From contig JAFSSE010000005.1 of the NCBI GenBank assembly GCA_017445755.1, positions 1-64,000 of the forward strand: DNA of 64,000 nucleotides. Direction: 5' to 3'. The stretch comes from Bacteroidales bacterium (lineage in GTDB: Bacteria; Bacteroidota; Bacteroidia; Bacteroidales; UBA932). A program made the position numbers and the translations under genes. Position 1 is the first letter of the stretch. Every line of letters starts with the position of its first letter. The notes below the pieces were generated by a model. It was not told the origin of the DNA. It ran no database searches and saw only the letters and a program-made list of their open reading frames with translations. Shown here in pieces: positions 26,071 to 34,386 of this stretch.

Positions 26071-27534
26071 TTAACGCCTCGCGACGGCGAGGGCAGCATC
26101 CAGTACCCGGAAAAAGTTTCCGGACCAGAGTTTCTCCAGGTCTGAATCCGAATAACCGCGTTCCAGAAGGCCGACGGTTATATTCAGCATGTCGTTGCAC
26201 CCGAAAACACCGTAGTATCCTCCGCCGCCGTCCATATCCACGCCAATACCGACGTGGTCGATTCCGGCCACCTTTACAGCATGGTCTATATGGTCGAGAT
26301 AGACGTCAAGGTCCGCTTCGTCCAGCTTTCTCGCCTGGAAATTCCAGACGGCATAGATCTGAATCACGCCGCCATTATCCCGAAGGGCGCGCAGCTGGTC
26401 GTCGGTGATGCTGCGGTCATGGTCGAAAAGGGCCTTGCAGCCGGAATGGGAGCAGATAATCGGGGCCTTGCTGTACTTGATGCAGTCCCAGAAAGTACCG
26501 CTCGAGGTATGGGAACAGTCCACCAGTATTCCGCAGCGGTTCATCTCCCTGACAACCTTCTTTCCGAAGGCGGTCAGTCCGAGAGTCGTATCGGCCGAAT
26601 GGGAAGAGGTGTGGCAGATAAGATTGTCAAAAGTGTGGCTGAGGGTTATGTATCTTACCCCCATATCCGCATACCGGCGGACATTGCGTATATCCTTCCC
26701 GATTCCGAAGCCGTTCTCAATTCCTATGAAAAAGCATTTCTTCCCGGCTTTCTTTGCGGAAACAGCTTCTTCTGAGGTGGTTACGAGGACACAATTGTCC
26801 GAATTCGCCTCAACGTCCGCATGGATTCTCTCTATCTGGGAGGTGCAGTACGAAACCGCCGACTCTTCGTCCGGGAAGTCTTTCTGCCCGAGATAGGAAA
26901 TCAGGAAGGTTCCGTCCAGCATCCCCTCCTGCATCTTTGCAAGATTGACCTGATTATCCGCTCGGCGGCCAAGCCGGTAACCGTCCTCATACACATCCGG
27001 AAGGTCCGCATGGGTATCCAGCGTAAAAATCCGGCCATGGATTTCCTTGGCCCGGCGATACAGGGCAGCGCGTTCGACGAGCTCCCCGACGGTCCCGATC
27101 CTCGAAGGCATGCGGAACATTCCCCGGTCAATTTCCTCTGTCAGGGAATTGGACCCGAGAACGGGGACATTGCGATCCGAGGCGACCTTGTAAAGAAGAA
27201 CCGAAAAAGGATTGTCTTCCCGGACAAAACCGTCTCCAAGGATGATTCCGTCGAGGGAGAAAACAGTGCTGCGAAGAGTCTTAACGCTGCTTTCCACTGG
27301 AATAACGACAGGTGCACCCCCGGCTTTTACAACGGCTTCCGCCTCATACGGGGCCAGGATACCAATTACCGGGCGGATAGAAAGGGTCGTCGCCGCGTCG
27401 GCCTCATCAAAGATGGCCTTCACCTTCTCAGGATACCGGATCTGCTGGGCATAAGCGGCCGGGGAAACCGAAAGGGCGGCAAGGATTGCAGCAGCTGCAG
27501 CGAATACGAAGAAAGATTTACGGATTTGCTTCAT
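26071..27534 (-). CDS. Secreted M19 dipeptidase with N-terminal amidotransferase-like remnant
   Basis: A 487-residue protein with a Sec signal peptide (cleavage likely after AYA, residue 29). From about residue 165 it is a membrane-dipeptidase-like (M19) zinc enzyme: LDTHADLPD (ligands in DTHAD, 173-177), GIENGFG, CSHTSS, CSHSGCKAL and IDHVGIGVDMDG. Residues about 53-140 resemble the N-terminal half of PuuD-like C26 glutamine amidotransferases (RPVIGI, AGGAPVVIPV, LDGIILGDG, VPVLGSNS), but the nucleophile Cys of the usual GICRG is absent. It probably cleaves dipeptides, possibly with D-residues, in the periplasm. It overlaps the DUF4249 gene by 17 nt and ends the TonB operon. Confidence 0.85.
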   Translation of the reverse strand: MKQIRKSFFVFAAAAAILAALSVSPAAYAQQIRYPEKVKAIFDEADAATTLSIRPVIGILAPYEAEAVVKAGGAPVVIPVESSVKTLRSTVFSLDGIILGDGFVREDNPFSVLLYKVASDRNVPVLGSNSLTEEIDRGMFRMPSRIGTVGELVERAALYRRAKEIHGRIFTLDTHADLPDVYEDGYRLGRRADNQVNLAKMQEGMLDGTFLISYLGQKDFPDEESAVSYCTSQIERIHADVEANSDNCVLVTTSEEAVSAKKAGKKCFFIGIENGFGIGKDIRNVRRYADMGVRYITLSHTFDNLICHTSSHSADTTLGLTAFGKKVVREMNRCGILVDCSHTSSGTFWDCIKYSKAPIICSHSGCKALFDHDRSITDDQLRALRDNGGVIQIYAVWNFQARKLDEADLDVYLDHIDHAVKVAGIDHVGIGVDMDGGGGYYGVFGCNDMLNITVGLLERGYSDSDLEKLWSGNFFRVLDAALAVARR

Positions 27535-28552
27535 AATAACGAAGATCTTGTTCCCAGGAGGGCATTTCAATACTGTAACAGGCGGAAGATTCCACGGAAA
27601 CGAAACCTATCCCTCCCTCGACATTGGAAGGCAGGGATATGGGTTCGGAGATGAAATTGACATCCGTTCCGACAGTATCAAAATTACAGAGGGAAATAAG
27701 GTAACGGTACTCGAGGAAGGACATGGAGTTGACCCGGATATTCACGGTCGGATTGCAAACTATCCGCTCAGCGGCATAATCGAAATCACTGACAAAACCA
27801 AGGTTGTCGCTACGGAGCTTAAGGGTGTAAGTTTCATTCCTGAACCTCTCGTCCGTAAAGATATTGAACTGATTCTCAATCATGAAAAGGGATGACAGAA
27901 GCGACATTATATCCTCGTCGTCTTCGACTTCCTTCATCCAGCCGTCCGAAATAACCGGCTCATCGGAATTGTAAACCGAGACATAATGGGTATCGCTCTT
28001 TGTTATCTTCGGGACCGGGTCGTCCTTGTAATAGTTCTCGACAGTAACGTCCTTATCCATTGAAATCCTGTAGAATGAGTCCTCCGAAGAAGCGTCTTCA
28101 ATCTGGACATAATACCGGTACTCAAAATTCAACTCTTCCTCTCCCTGCTGGACCTTTTCATATTTCACGGAAAGGATGGAAGGGGCGGGAGGCACGGTTA
28201 CTTCCGCTCTGGCATGGAAGCTTCCCTTGGTCGCCTCTATCCGGACCCGGTCACCGGGATTGAAATCCGCCTTGAAAATGTACTCGGAATTGGAATAAAT
28301 CTCCTCCATCTCGACCCACTCGGCAGTTGCGGCAAGGGCATCGTTGACAAAGACCTTTACGACGGCCTCATTTAGGGGCTCAACACGGTCCAGGCGGCTT
28401 AAATTCAGGAAAACCCGGTGGAGAGTGTCTCCCGCATGAAGCTGCGCATTCATGACCGGGACCGGAGTATCATCTCCGATCTTGATGATCTCCTCCGTCA
28501 AACATGATACGGAGAGGAAGAGCGAAATTAGAATAGCAAACTTTTTCATCAT
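27518..28552 (-). CDS. DUF4249 lipoprotein
   Basis: A 344-residue lipoprotein with its acylated Cys at residue 17 (SVSC). It matches DUF4249, a Bacteroidetes family nearly always found next to a TonB-dependent receptor and thought to be an outer-membrane or periplasmic partner of it. Recognisable parts are the N-terminal PVPVMNAQLHAGDTLHRVFL strand region and VTVPPAPSI. It starts 2 nt after the receptor stop, with two ATG codons in tandem, and overlaps the dipeptidase gene. Ligand unknown. Confidence 0.85.
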   Translation of the reverse strand: MMKKFAILISLFLSVSCLTEEIIKIGDDTPVPVMNAQLHAGDTLHRVFLNLSRLDRVEPLNEAVVKVFVNDALAATAEWVEMEEIYSNSEYIFKADFNPGDRVRIEATKGSFHARAEVTVPPAPSILSVKYEKVQQGEEELNFEYRYYVQIEDASSEDSFYRISMDKDVTVENYYKDDPVPKITKSDTHYVSVYNSDEPVISDGWMKEVEDDEDIMSLLSSLFMIENQFNIFTDERFRNETYTLKLRSDNLGFVSDFDYAAERIVCNPTVNIRVNSMSFLEYRYLISLCNFDTVGTDVNFISEPISLPSNVEGGIGFVSVESSACYSIEMPSWEQDLRYYEANP

Positions 28553-28554
28553 GA

Positions 28555-30987
28555 TCAGAAATTAAGTGTATACCCGACAGACGGCAGTATCGGAAGAATT
28601 GTTATCTTTTGCATGCGGATCACGGTTTCCCCCGTTTCATTCAAAGTGTCATAGCCGACAAAGACGAAATTGGGATTCTTCCGGTTGTAAACATTATAGA
28701 CGGAAAGATTCCAGACGCCCTCGCTGCGGCGATGCTTCCGGTGGAGGTTTACTCCGACATTCAGGCGGTGGCTGGAAGGAAGGCGGTAATTGTTACGCCT
28801 CTGAACGAAATCCGCGGAATAGACGGATCCGTCAGGAGAAACCACTGTTGTCTGCCTTACCGGCAGGGTGGTCGTTCCGCCGCTGGAATAGGACCAGGTG
28901 GCGTTCACATCGACCACCTTGGAAATCTCATAATTGAGGCAGATATTGAAGTTATGCCTGCGGTCATATTTGTAAGGGAACCACTCCCCGAGGTTTATGC
29001 TGCCGTCCGGGAACTGCCTCTCTGACTTGGCGAGCGTATAGGCCAGCCAGCCGGTTGCCTTTCCGGCTGTCTTCTGGATAAAGAATTCGAGTCCCATGGC
29101 CCTGCCGCGGCCCATCTCGACCTTGTCCTCCCATCCGCCTGAGGAGGCGAAAACTATGGTCCCGTCCTTATACTCGAGGATATTGTTCATCATCTTGTAA
29201 TAACCCTCGATGCTGAATTCCCAGCCCTTGATATGGTCATAATAGACCCCGGCGGAGAACTGGTCCGAGGTAACCGGCTTAATCTTATCGGTTATCGGGA
29301 CCCAAAGGTCCACCGGAAGGGAAATCTGGGCGGAACTCAGGAGGTGGACATACTGCGCCATCCTCGCGTATCCGGTCTTGAATGAAAGCCCTGAATCCAG
29401 GGAGTATTTAGCCGAAACACGGGGCTGGAAGCTGAAATAGGTATGCCCGTTTGTAGTAAAGAGGGAAATGTGGGCCCCAGGATTCAGCGTCAGATGGGTT
29501 CCGATTGAGAAATCATCCTCCGCATAAAGGGAAATGTCTTCCCCGTCATACTGGTTCGACCCGCCGAAATTGAAGTCCTGGTTCTGCTCAACTCCCCCGT
29601 ACTCAAGCGTTGCGGAGACATAGGCGAGGTTTTCCGGAATGAAAGTATGGTGGATATACTCGGCGCCGAACTTTATGAGATGGGTCGGAACCGGTACATA
29701 ATCGAAATCCAGCTTGGCGCTCCAGTCACGGATACCGGAGCGGTAGTTGATATCATATGAATTGCTCTGCTTGAGTCCTTCATGAAGGGTCTCATCGAAG
29801 GTTTTTGATTCCATCCCCATTCGGTAACGGTTATAGGCAAGCGTAGTATTGGCAAAGAGTTTCTGGGAGAAAATATGGTTCCAGCGAAGAGAGACGACGT
29901 CGTTTCCCCAGGAAATGCCAAGGTCGGTCCGGTCCGTATAGTGGTATTCAGGGAGAGGATTCCCCTCCGAGTCCTCATAATGGTATGTACCCGCATCATC
30001 CTCTTTAACAAGCAACTTGTCCCTGCCGCTGTATGCTGCGAGGAAAAAGCGGTCGGAATCGCTGAGCCGGTATGAAAGCTTCCCGTTCAGGTCATAGAAG
30101 AAATAGTTCGCATAGACGTCCTCGTTCTTAAGGGCTAGGCGGATAACCGGGTCCCAGATGGCTGTATGCATACCCCTTCCGCTGAAAGAGTAGCTGAGCT
30201 TATCCTTCAGGATCGGCCCCTCGATATGGAATTTATCACTTACAACGCCAAGGGAAACGTTTCCGTGGGTCTCTTTCATGTTCCCGTCGTTGGTCCGGAT
30301 ATCCACGATACTGGAGACCCTGCCGCCATAGCGTGCCGGGAAAGAGCCCTTGTAAAGGGTAACCTTCTTGACCGCCTCGGTCTGGAAGATGGAGAAGAGA
30401 CCGAGCATGTGGTCCACATTGTAAATCGGCACCCCGTCGAGGAGAACAAGGTTCTCGTCAGGCCCGCCGCCGCGGACGTAAAGTCCTGTGAATCCTTCGT
30501 TTCCGCCCTGGACACCCGGCATCATCTGGATGGCTTTCAGAACATCCGCCTCACCGAGGACGACAGGGGTGTTCTTTATCTGGGCCAGAGGCACCTCGAT
30601 GGCGCCGAGGTAGGTTGACTGGATACCGGCATCCTTCTGGGCCACGACCATGGCCTCTTTCAGGACCTCGGAAGGAGTGAGGGCCACATTTATCACAGTA
30701 TCCTTCTGAAGATCGAAGGAGTGGACAATATCCTGGTAACCGACATAGCTGTACTGCAAGCTGACCGGACCCTTTGGGAGCGTCAGGGTATAATAGCCGT
30801 AAACATTGGTGACGGCACCGGTCCTGACCTTGGCGTCAGATTGCAGCAATACCCCGGCCCCGATCAGGGTCTCCCCCGACTGGACATCGTTTATATAGCC
30901 GCTTACAGTTACCGTTTTCCTGCTTTGCGCCGAAGCTCCCTGTAAAAGGACAACGAGCAGAATAAACAAGAGTATCTTTTTTTTCAT
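28555..30987 (-). CDS. TonB-dependent receptor with carboxypeptidase-like N-terminal domain
   Basis: An 810-residue outer-membrane transporter. After a signal peptide (ends QGASAQ) comes a carboxypeptidase-D regulatory-like domain (about 27-110; TVSGYINDVQSGETLIGAGV), then a plug domain (LYVRGGGPDENLVLLDGVPI) and a 22-strand-type barrel to the C-terminal aromatic-ended strand (SVGYTLNF). It is shorter than SusC proteins and has no SusD neighbour. The DUF4249 partner downstream and a PAP2 phosphatase upstream suggest uptake of something other than starch-like glycans. Located 6 nt after PAP2. Confidence 0.92.
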   Translation of the reverse strand: MKKKILLFILLVVLLQGASAQSRKTVTVSGYINDVQSGETLIGAGVLLQSDAKVRTGAVTNVYGYYTLTLPKGPVSLQYSYVGYQDIVHSFDLQKDTVINVALTPSEVLKEAMVVAQKDAGIQSTYLGAIEVPLAQIKNTPVVLGEADVLKAIQMMPGVQGGNEGFTGLYVRGGGPDENLVLLDGVPIYNVDHMLGLFSIFQTEAVKKVTLYKGSFPARYGGRVSSIVDIRTNDGNMKETHGNVSLGVVSDKFHIEGPILKDKLSYSFSGRGMHTAIWDPVIRLALKNEDVYANYFFYDLNGKLSYRLSDSDRFFLAAYSGRDKLLVKEDDAGTYHYEDSEGNPLPEYHYTDRTDLGISWGNDVVSLRWNHIFSQKLFANTTLAYNRYRMGMESKTFDETLHEGLKQSNSYDINYRSGIRDWSAKLDFDYVPVPTHLIKFGAEYIHHTFIPENLAYVSATLEYGGVEQNQDFNFGGSNQYDGEDISLYAEDDFSIGTHLTLNPGAHISLFTTNGHTYFSFQPRVSAKYSLDSGLSFKTGYARMAQYVHLLSSAQISLPVDLWVPITDKIKPVTSDQFSAGVYYDHIKGWEFSIEGYYKMMNNILEYKDGTIVFASSGGWEDKVEMGRGRAMGLEFFIQKTAGKATGWLAYTLAKSERQFPDGSINLGEWFPYKYDRRHNFNICLNYEISKVVDVNATWSYSSGGTTTLPVRQTTVVSPDGSVYSADFVQRRNNYRLPSSHRLNVGVNLHRKHRRSEGVWNLSVYNVYNRKNPNFVFVGYDTLNETGETVIRMQKITILPILPSVGYTLNF

Positions 30988-30993
30988 ATAGTT

Positions 30994-31725
30994 CTAAAAC
31001 ATCAAGGATAATGCCATTCCATAGCCGTAATTCCGCTCCTCACCGGCCGGAAAAACGGCCGGCTGGAGAGAAACATTCCCGATTCCGAGGAGTTTCCTTT
31101 CAAGGGGCAGCAGCCAGTGGGCGGCATTTGCACTGAGGATACCTACAGCAGCGCCGCCGAGTACGTCATTGGACCAGTGGCGGTTATTGTAAATCCGAAG
31201 GGCCGCGACTCCAAGGGCGATGGCATAGGCCCCGGCCCCGTACCAGGGGCCATATTCCAGGCGTATGAGTTCAGCCCCCATCATCGCTGTCGCCGTATGG
31301 CCGGAAGGAAAGGCATTCCGGGTCGTCCCGTCGGGACGCATGGAACAGACCGTATATTTCACGATATTGACCGTCGCCGCTACCAGAACGGATGAGGTAA
31401 CAAGAACTGCAAGGCGCTCAGAATGAGTATGTTCCCCTTCCGCGACAAAGCCGAGTCCGATATAGGCGGCCGCGGGGAGAAACTGCAGATAATCGTCGGC
31501 ATGGATATAGCACTCGTCTCGCAGATCTTCCGCCCAGGCCCTTACGGGCTGGTTTACATTAAGGTCATACCATCCGTTCGACACTCCCCAGGCCCCGATT
31601 CCGATAAGTGCCGCGGGCAGGATGAGCTTATCCGGGCTGAAGGACTCGTCCGGATTGGATGGCTGCGCCTTCATCAAGGGCGATATGGTCAGCAGAAAAG
31701 CGCAAAATGCCGGAAGAATCCTCAT
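30994..31725 (-). CDS. PAP2-family phosphatase
   Basis: A 243-residue protein with an N-terminal signal-like segment and several hydrophobic helices. The three PAP2 motifs are visible: KYTVCSMRP (K-x6-RP), FPSGHTATAM, and RIYNNRHWSNDVLGG with the catalytic His. Such enzymes remove phosphate from lipid phosphates (phosphatidate, undecaprenyl pyrophosphate, lipid A). The start ATG 31725 shares one base with the stop codon of the upstream lipoprotein gene (TGATG); a GTG one codon earlier is less likely. It is second in the TonB operon. Confidence 0.87.
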   Translation of the reverse strand: MRILPAFCAFLLTISPLMKAQPSNPDESFSPDKLILPAALIGIGAWGVSNGWYDLNVNQPVRAWAEDLRDECYIHADDYLQFLPAAAYIGLGFVAEGEHTHSERLAVLVTSSVLVAATVNIVKYTVCSMRPDGTTRNAFPSGHTATAMMGAELIRLEYGPWYGAGAYAIALGVAALRIYNNRHWSNDVLGGAAVGILSANAAHWLLPLERKLLGIGNVSLQPAVFPAGEERNYGYGMALSLMF

Positions 31726-32594
31726 CACTTCTTGATTTTCATCTTTTTATGGTCAGCGTAGGAGCCAAAAACGATGAAGACCTCATCCTGGGGCACAATC
31801 TGGAATTTTACACGGGTCCCCTTCTTTTTAATATTGTAAGAGACAGGGGTAATATCCCCGGTATCCGGGTTCCAAAGCATCGGCCGACGTCCCCGTACGC
31901 GGAATTTCACCCGAATCCGGCCCGAGCGGTCCGTAGGATTCGAAATGCTGTATATTTCCGCATCGGGAAGGTGGCGGTGGGAAAAGACGAGACCGTCCGT
32001 CCTCGTCTTTTCATCCTTAAGGACATTTGCGGCCTTCAGAAGGGATAGAATCGTCTTTCCTGACATGACATTGCCCCCCGTCCAGACGCGTTCCACCGTA
32101 CGGCGGAAAACGAGGGAATCCTCCCTGTTCACGCAGGCGGTCGGCTTAACTCCGCCGATAATCGCGCCGGAATCGGCAAGAGACGCAATCTTGTTCAGAA
32201 CTTCGAGGGAAAGGGTTTCATCAAGGAGCATCAGTACCCGGGCGTTCCGGCCGTTATCGGTATAAAGTCGCGTTCCGCGGGCGCTGAGGGAGTTCAGAAG
32301 CTCGTCACTCGAAATAAAACTCGCGTCATATCCATATGGGATTTCCGGGACAACGACATCTTCCTCCGGGACATCTCCGGCATAAAGCAGCACATCCGCC
32401 ACCTGAATGCCCTGGGAGAGCAGCCAGGCGCTTCTTCCGCCCGGGAGCGAATCCGGGACCTCACGGAATCCTTCCGAAAGGGCTTCCTCCGTCCGCTGCG
32501 ATGAGGCGACATCCACAAAGTCATAACGGTTCCCGCCGCATGAGGTGAGAATCAGGGCGGTAAGTACCGGAAGATATACTTTTCTCATTTTCAT
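31725..32594 (-). CDS. Lipoprotein resembling the C-terminal part of GH106 enzymes
   Basis: A 289-residue lipoprotein (lipobox LTSC, Cys19; start ATG 32594 preceded by GAAAAAGGG). The body resembles the region after the catalytic barrel in GH106 alpha-L-rhamnosidase-like proteins: VADVLLYAGDVPEEDVVVPE, YGYDASFISSDELLNSLSAR, VLMLLDETLSLEVLNKIASL, then GGVKPT and a C-terminal beta domain with IYSISNPTDRSG, RRPMLWNPDTGDI and DEVFIVFG. GH106 enzymes are around 1000 residues or more; here the catalytic part is absent and a fresh signal peptide leads straight into the amidotransferase-like fold. It probably binds rather than hydrolyses sugar, which is inference. First gene of the TonB operon. Confidence 0.65.
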   Translation of the reverse strand: MKMRKVYLPVLTALILTSCGGNRYDFVDVASSQRTEEALSEGFREVPDSLPGGRSAWLLSQGIQVADVLLYAGDVPEEDVVVPEIPYGYDASFISSDELLNSLSARGTRLYTDNGRNARVLMLLDETLSLEVLNKIASLADSGAIIGGVKPTACVNREDSLVFRRTVERVWTGGNVMSGKTILSLLKAANVLKDEKTRTDGLVFSHRHLPDAEIYSISNPTDRSGRIRVKFRVRGRRPMLWNPDTGDITPVSYNIKKKGTRVKFQIVPQDEVFIVFGSYADHKKMKIKK

Positions 32595-32630
32595 CCCTTT
32601 TTCATTATAAAGTTCAAATTTAAGAAATCC

Positions 32631-32662
32631 TTGCAATAATTGCATAAAAAAACGTAATTTTG
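32631..32662 (+). promoter_or_regulatory. Promoter of gpmA
   Basis: TTG (32631-32633), 21-nt spacer, TAATTTTG (32655-32662). On the opposite strand of the same gap, TAAATTTG lies upstream of the TonB operon without a clear TTG. Confidence 0.65.
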
Positions 32663-32693
32663 CACCTGCAAATCAATAAATGAAACAAAAATC

Positions 32694-33443
32694 ATGAAAA
32701 GAATCGTACTCGTTAGACATGGCGAAAGCGCATGGAATCTTGAAAACCGTTTTACCGGCTGGACCGATGTTGACCTGACCCCTAAGGGCGAAAATGAAGC
32801 CAAAGAGGCCGGAAAGCTCATGAAGGCGGAGGGCTTCACCTTCTCGAAGGCATATACCTCCTACCTCAAGAGGGCCGTCAAGACTCTGAACAACATCCTC
32901 GACAATATGGACCTCGACTGGATTCCGGTTGAGAAGAGCTGGCGCCTCAACGAGAAGCATTACGGCAACCTCCAGGGACTCAACAAGGCCGAGACCGCCG
33001 AGAAATACGGAGACGCCCAGGTAAAGATCTGGCGCCGCAGCTATGACGTCGCCCCCCTCCCGCTCGGAGAGGATGATCCCCGTAACCCGAAATACGATCC
33101 CCGCTACGCCGGCGTCGCCGACAGCGACCTTCCGCGCACCGAATCCCTCAAGGACGCCATCGCCCGTGCCGTCCCATACTGGAAGGAAGTCATCTTCCCC
33201 CAGCTTGCCACCGAGGACTCCCTCATCGTAGTCGCCCATGGCAACTCCCTCCGCGGCATCATCAAGTACCTTAAGGGCATCTCCGACGAGGATATCATCT
33301 CCCTGAACCTTCCGACCGCCGTCCCGTACGTCTTCGAATTCGACGATGAGGGCCGTCTCGTAAAGGATTACTTCCTCGGGGACCAGGAGGCGATTGCCGC
33401 CAAGATGAATGCTGTCGCAGCCCAGGGAACGGCGAAAAAGTAG
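32694..33443 (+). CDS. gpmA: 2,3-bisphosphoglycerate-dependent phosphoglycerate mutase
   Basis: A 249-residue glycolytic enzyme that interconverts 3- and 2-phosphoglycerate. The phosphohistidine is in [10 protein letters not shown], the second site in [14 protein letters not shown], and the late His in [10 protein letters not shown]. Length is standard for the dPGM dimer or tetramer form. It is well expressed by its signals: a full promoter and A-rich leader. The NlpC/P60 gene starts 11 nt after its stop, so the two may be cotranscribed without a functional link. Confidence 0.96.
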   Translation: MKRIVLVRHGESAWNLENRFTGWTDVDLTPKGENEAKEAGKLMKAEGFTFSKAYTSYLKRAVKTLNNILDNMDLDWIPVEKSWRLNEKHYGNLQGLNKAETAEKYGDAQVKIWRRSYDVAPLPLGEDDPRNPKYDPRYAGVADSDLPRTESLKDAIARAVPYWKEVIFPQLATEDSLIVVAHGNSLRGIIKYLKGISDEDIISLNLPTAVPYVFEFDDEGRLVKDYFLGDQEAIAAKMNAVAAQGTAKK

Positions 33444-33453
33444 CACCATCAGA

Positions 33454-33963
33454 ATGAAGCCGGGGGAAATCCTCATCGCAGCCCTTGCCGCGCTGCTCTT
33501 TGCGGGAATTCCCGCTTTGAGCGCACAGGAAAGGGATTCTACAGCGGTCCTTGCGGATTCGCTCATCAACTATGCGATGAAGTACAAGGGAACCCCGTAC
33601 CGGCTCGGGGCTGTCGGTCCCAGGGAATTCGACTGTTCCAGCTTTGTCCGCCACGTCTATGCAGGCATAGGGATTGAAATTCCCAGGTACACATGGACCC
33701 AGATAAAGGCCGGGCGCGAAGTGAGCCGGATTCATGACCTCCAGAAGGGTGACCTGGTATTTTTCGGGAAAAAGAGAGGCGTCCGGGATATAGGTCACAT
33801 CGGCATCGTCGTCGAGATGGATCCTGTCCACAGCGACTTCCTCTTCATCCACTGCGGCACCTCCAGCGGCGTTGAACTGCGCCACTACTCCTATCCCTAC
33901 TTCCTCATGCGTTACATCACCGCCCGCCGCATCCTCCCCGACATTCCTATCGATGAATATTAG
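33454..33963 (+). CDS. Secreted NlpC/P60 cell-wall hydrolase
   Basis: A 169-residue protein with a signal peptide (MKPGEILIAALAALLFAGIPALSAQ) and one NlpC/P60 domain. The catalytic Cys is in FDCSSFVRHVYAG, the His in DIGHIGIVVE, and the third polar residue is the His of FIHCGTSSG. It should cut peptide cross-bridges of peptidoglycan (gamma-D-Glu-diaminopimelate type) in the periplasm. The frame opens at 33409 inside gpmA, but ATG 33454 gives the signal peptide directly. The gene is followed by tandem hairpins. Confidence 0.9.
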   Translation: MKPGEILIAALAALLFAGIPALSAQERDSTAVLADSLINYAMKYKGTPYRLGAVGPREFDCSSFVRHVYAGIGIEIPRYTWTQIKAGREVSRIHDLQKGDLVFFGKKRGVRDIGHIGIVVEMDPVHSDFLFIHCGTSSGVELRHYSYPYFLMRYITARRILPDIPIDEY

Positions 33964-33968
33964 TACGC

Positions 33969-34016
33969 GGTACTGAACGTACACGTTTTTGACCTTTTTT
34001 GTGCACGGCGAGTACC
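33969..34016. repeat. Tandem hairpin unit, copy 1
   Basis: A 48-nt unit beginning GGTACTGAACGTACACGTT and ending CGAGTACC. The ends pair (GGTACT with AGTACC) and the inner parts pair imperfectly. It is repeated 52 nt further on. Confidence 0.8.
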
Positions 34017-34020
34017 ACAA

Positions 34021-34068
34021 GGTACTGAACGTACACGTTCTGAGCCAAAAACGTGTACAGCGAGTACC
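34021..34068. repeat. Tandem hairpin unit, copy 2
   Basis: Second copy, identical over the first 19 nt. It folds better than copy 1: six pairs (GGTACT/AGTACC), a 4x4 internal loop, then eight pairs (GTACACGT/ACGTGTAC) and a 12-nt loop. A run of six T follows at 34078, so it could terminate the nlpC transcript. Confidence 0.8.
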
Positions 34069-34088
34069 ACGGGGCCGTTTTTTCGCAA

Positions 34089-34118
34089 AGCGAAGGCGCT
34101 CACGCGCCGAAGGCCGGG
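34089..34118. repeat. 30-nt direct repeat, copy 1
   Basis: Identical to 34303-34332. It begins AGCGAAGGCGCTCACGCGCC and ends GAAGGCCGGG, and contains GGCGCTCACGCGCC, a near-palindrome. Confidence 0.85.
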
Positions 34119-34302
34119 AGGGAGAAGCAGCCAGCAGGCGGTAGTCGCCCCAGGGAAGGCGTGTCCACCCTCGGACGCGTTAGAGGGAGGCGCCCGACGG
34201 ATGCAAGTTATCGCATAGCGATGACGCGGCAGACGTTGGGAGGGATGGAGTGAGCGAAGCGAACGGAACCTTCCGGGGGCGAGCTACCGCTGCTGGCGGA
34301 GA

Positions 34303-34332
34303 AGCGAAGGCGCTCACGCGCCGAAGGCCGGG
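34303..34332. repeat. 30-nt direct repeat, copy 2
   Basis: Exact second copy of 34089-34118, 22 nt before the hairpin next to ssrA. Confidence 0.85.
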
Positions 34333-34353
34333 GGTGAGGTAGGATTATCTCCG

Positions 34354-34386
34354 CAATAGAGCCCGTCGAAATGACGGGCTCTATTG
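34354..34386. terminator. Perfect 14-bp hairpin at the 3' end of tmRNA
   Basis: CAATAGAGCCCGTC (34354-34367), a 5-nt loop, and its exact complement (34373-34386). It begins directly after the tmRNA discriminator base. On the tmRNA strand no T-run follows, so it may serve as a 3' processing or stability element as much as a terminator. Confidence 0.7.

Larger units (their letters stand above)
33964..34386. other. 423-nt non-coding stretch between nlpC/P60 and ssrA
   Basis: No credible gene is present. From left to right it holds two tandem hairpin units, a T-run (34078-34083), a 30-nt sequence that recurs 214 nt later, further small inverted repeats (for example ATCGC-ATA-GCGAT at 34210-34222), and a strong hairpin touching the tmRNA 3' end. 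The middle is GC-rich, unlike the AT-rich gaps elsewhere in the window. It may be a structured RNA, a repeat family member or a decayed element. Confidence 0.7.

Noticed and set aside
33964..34386. RNase P RNA or 6S RNA in the non-coding stretch
   Set aside because: The conserved core sequences of those RNAs were not seen; the stretch remains unassigned.
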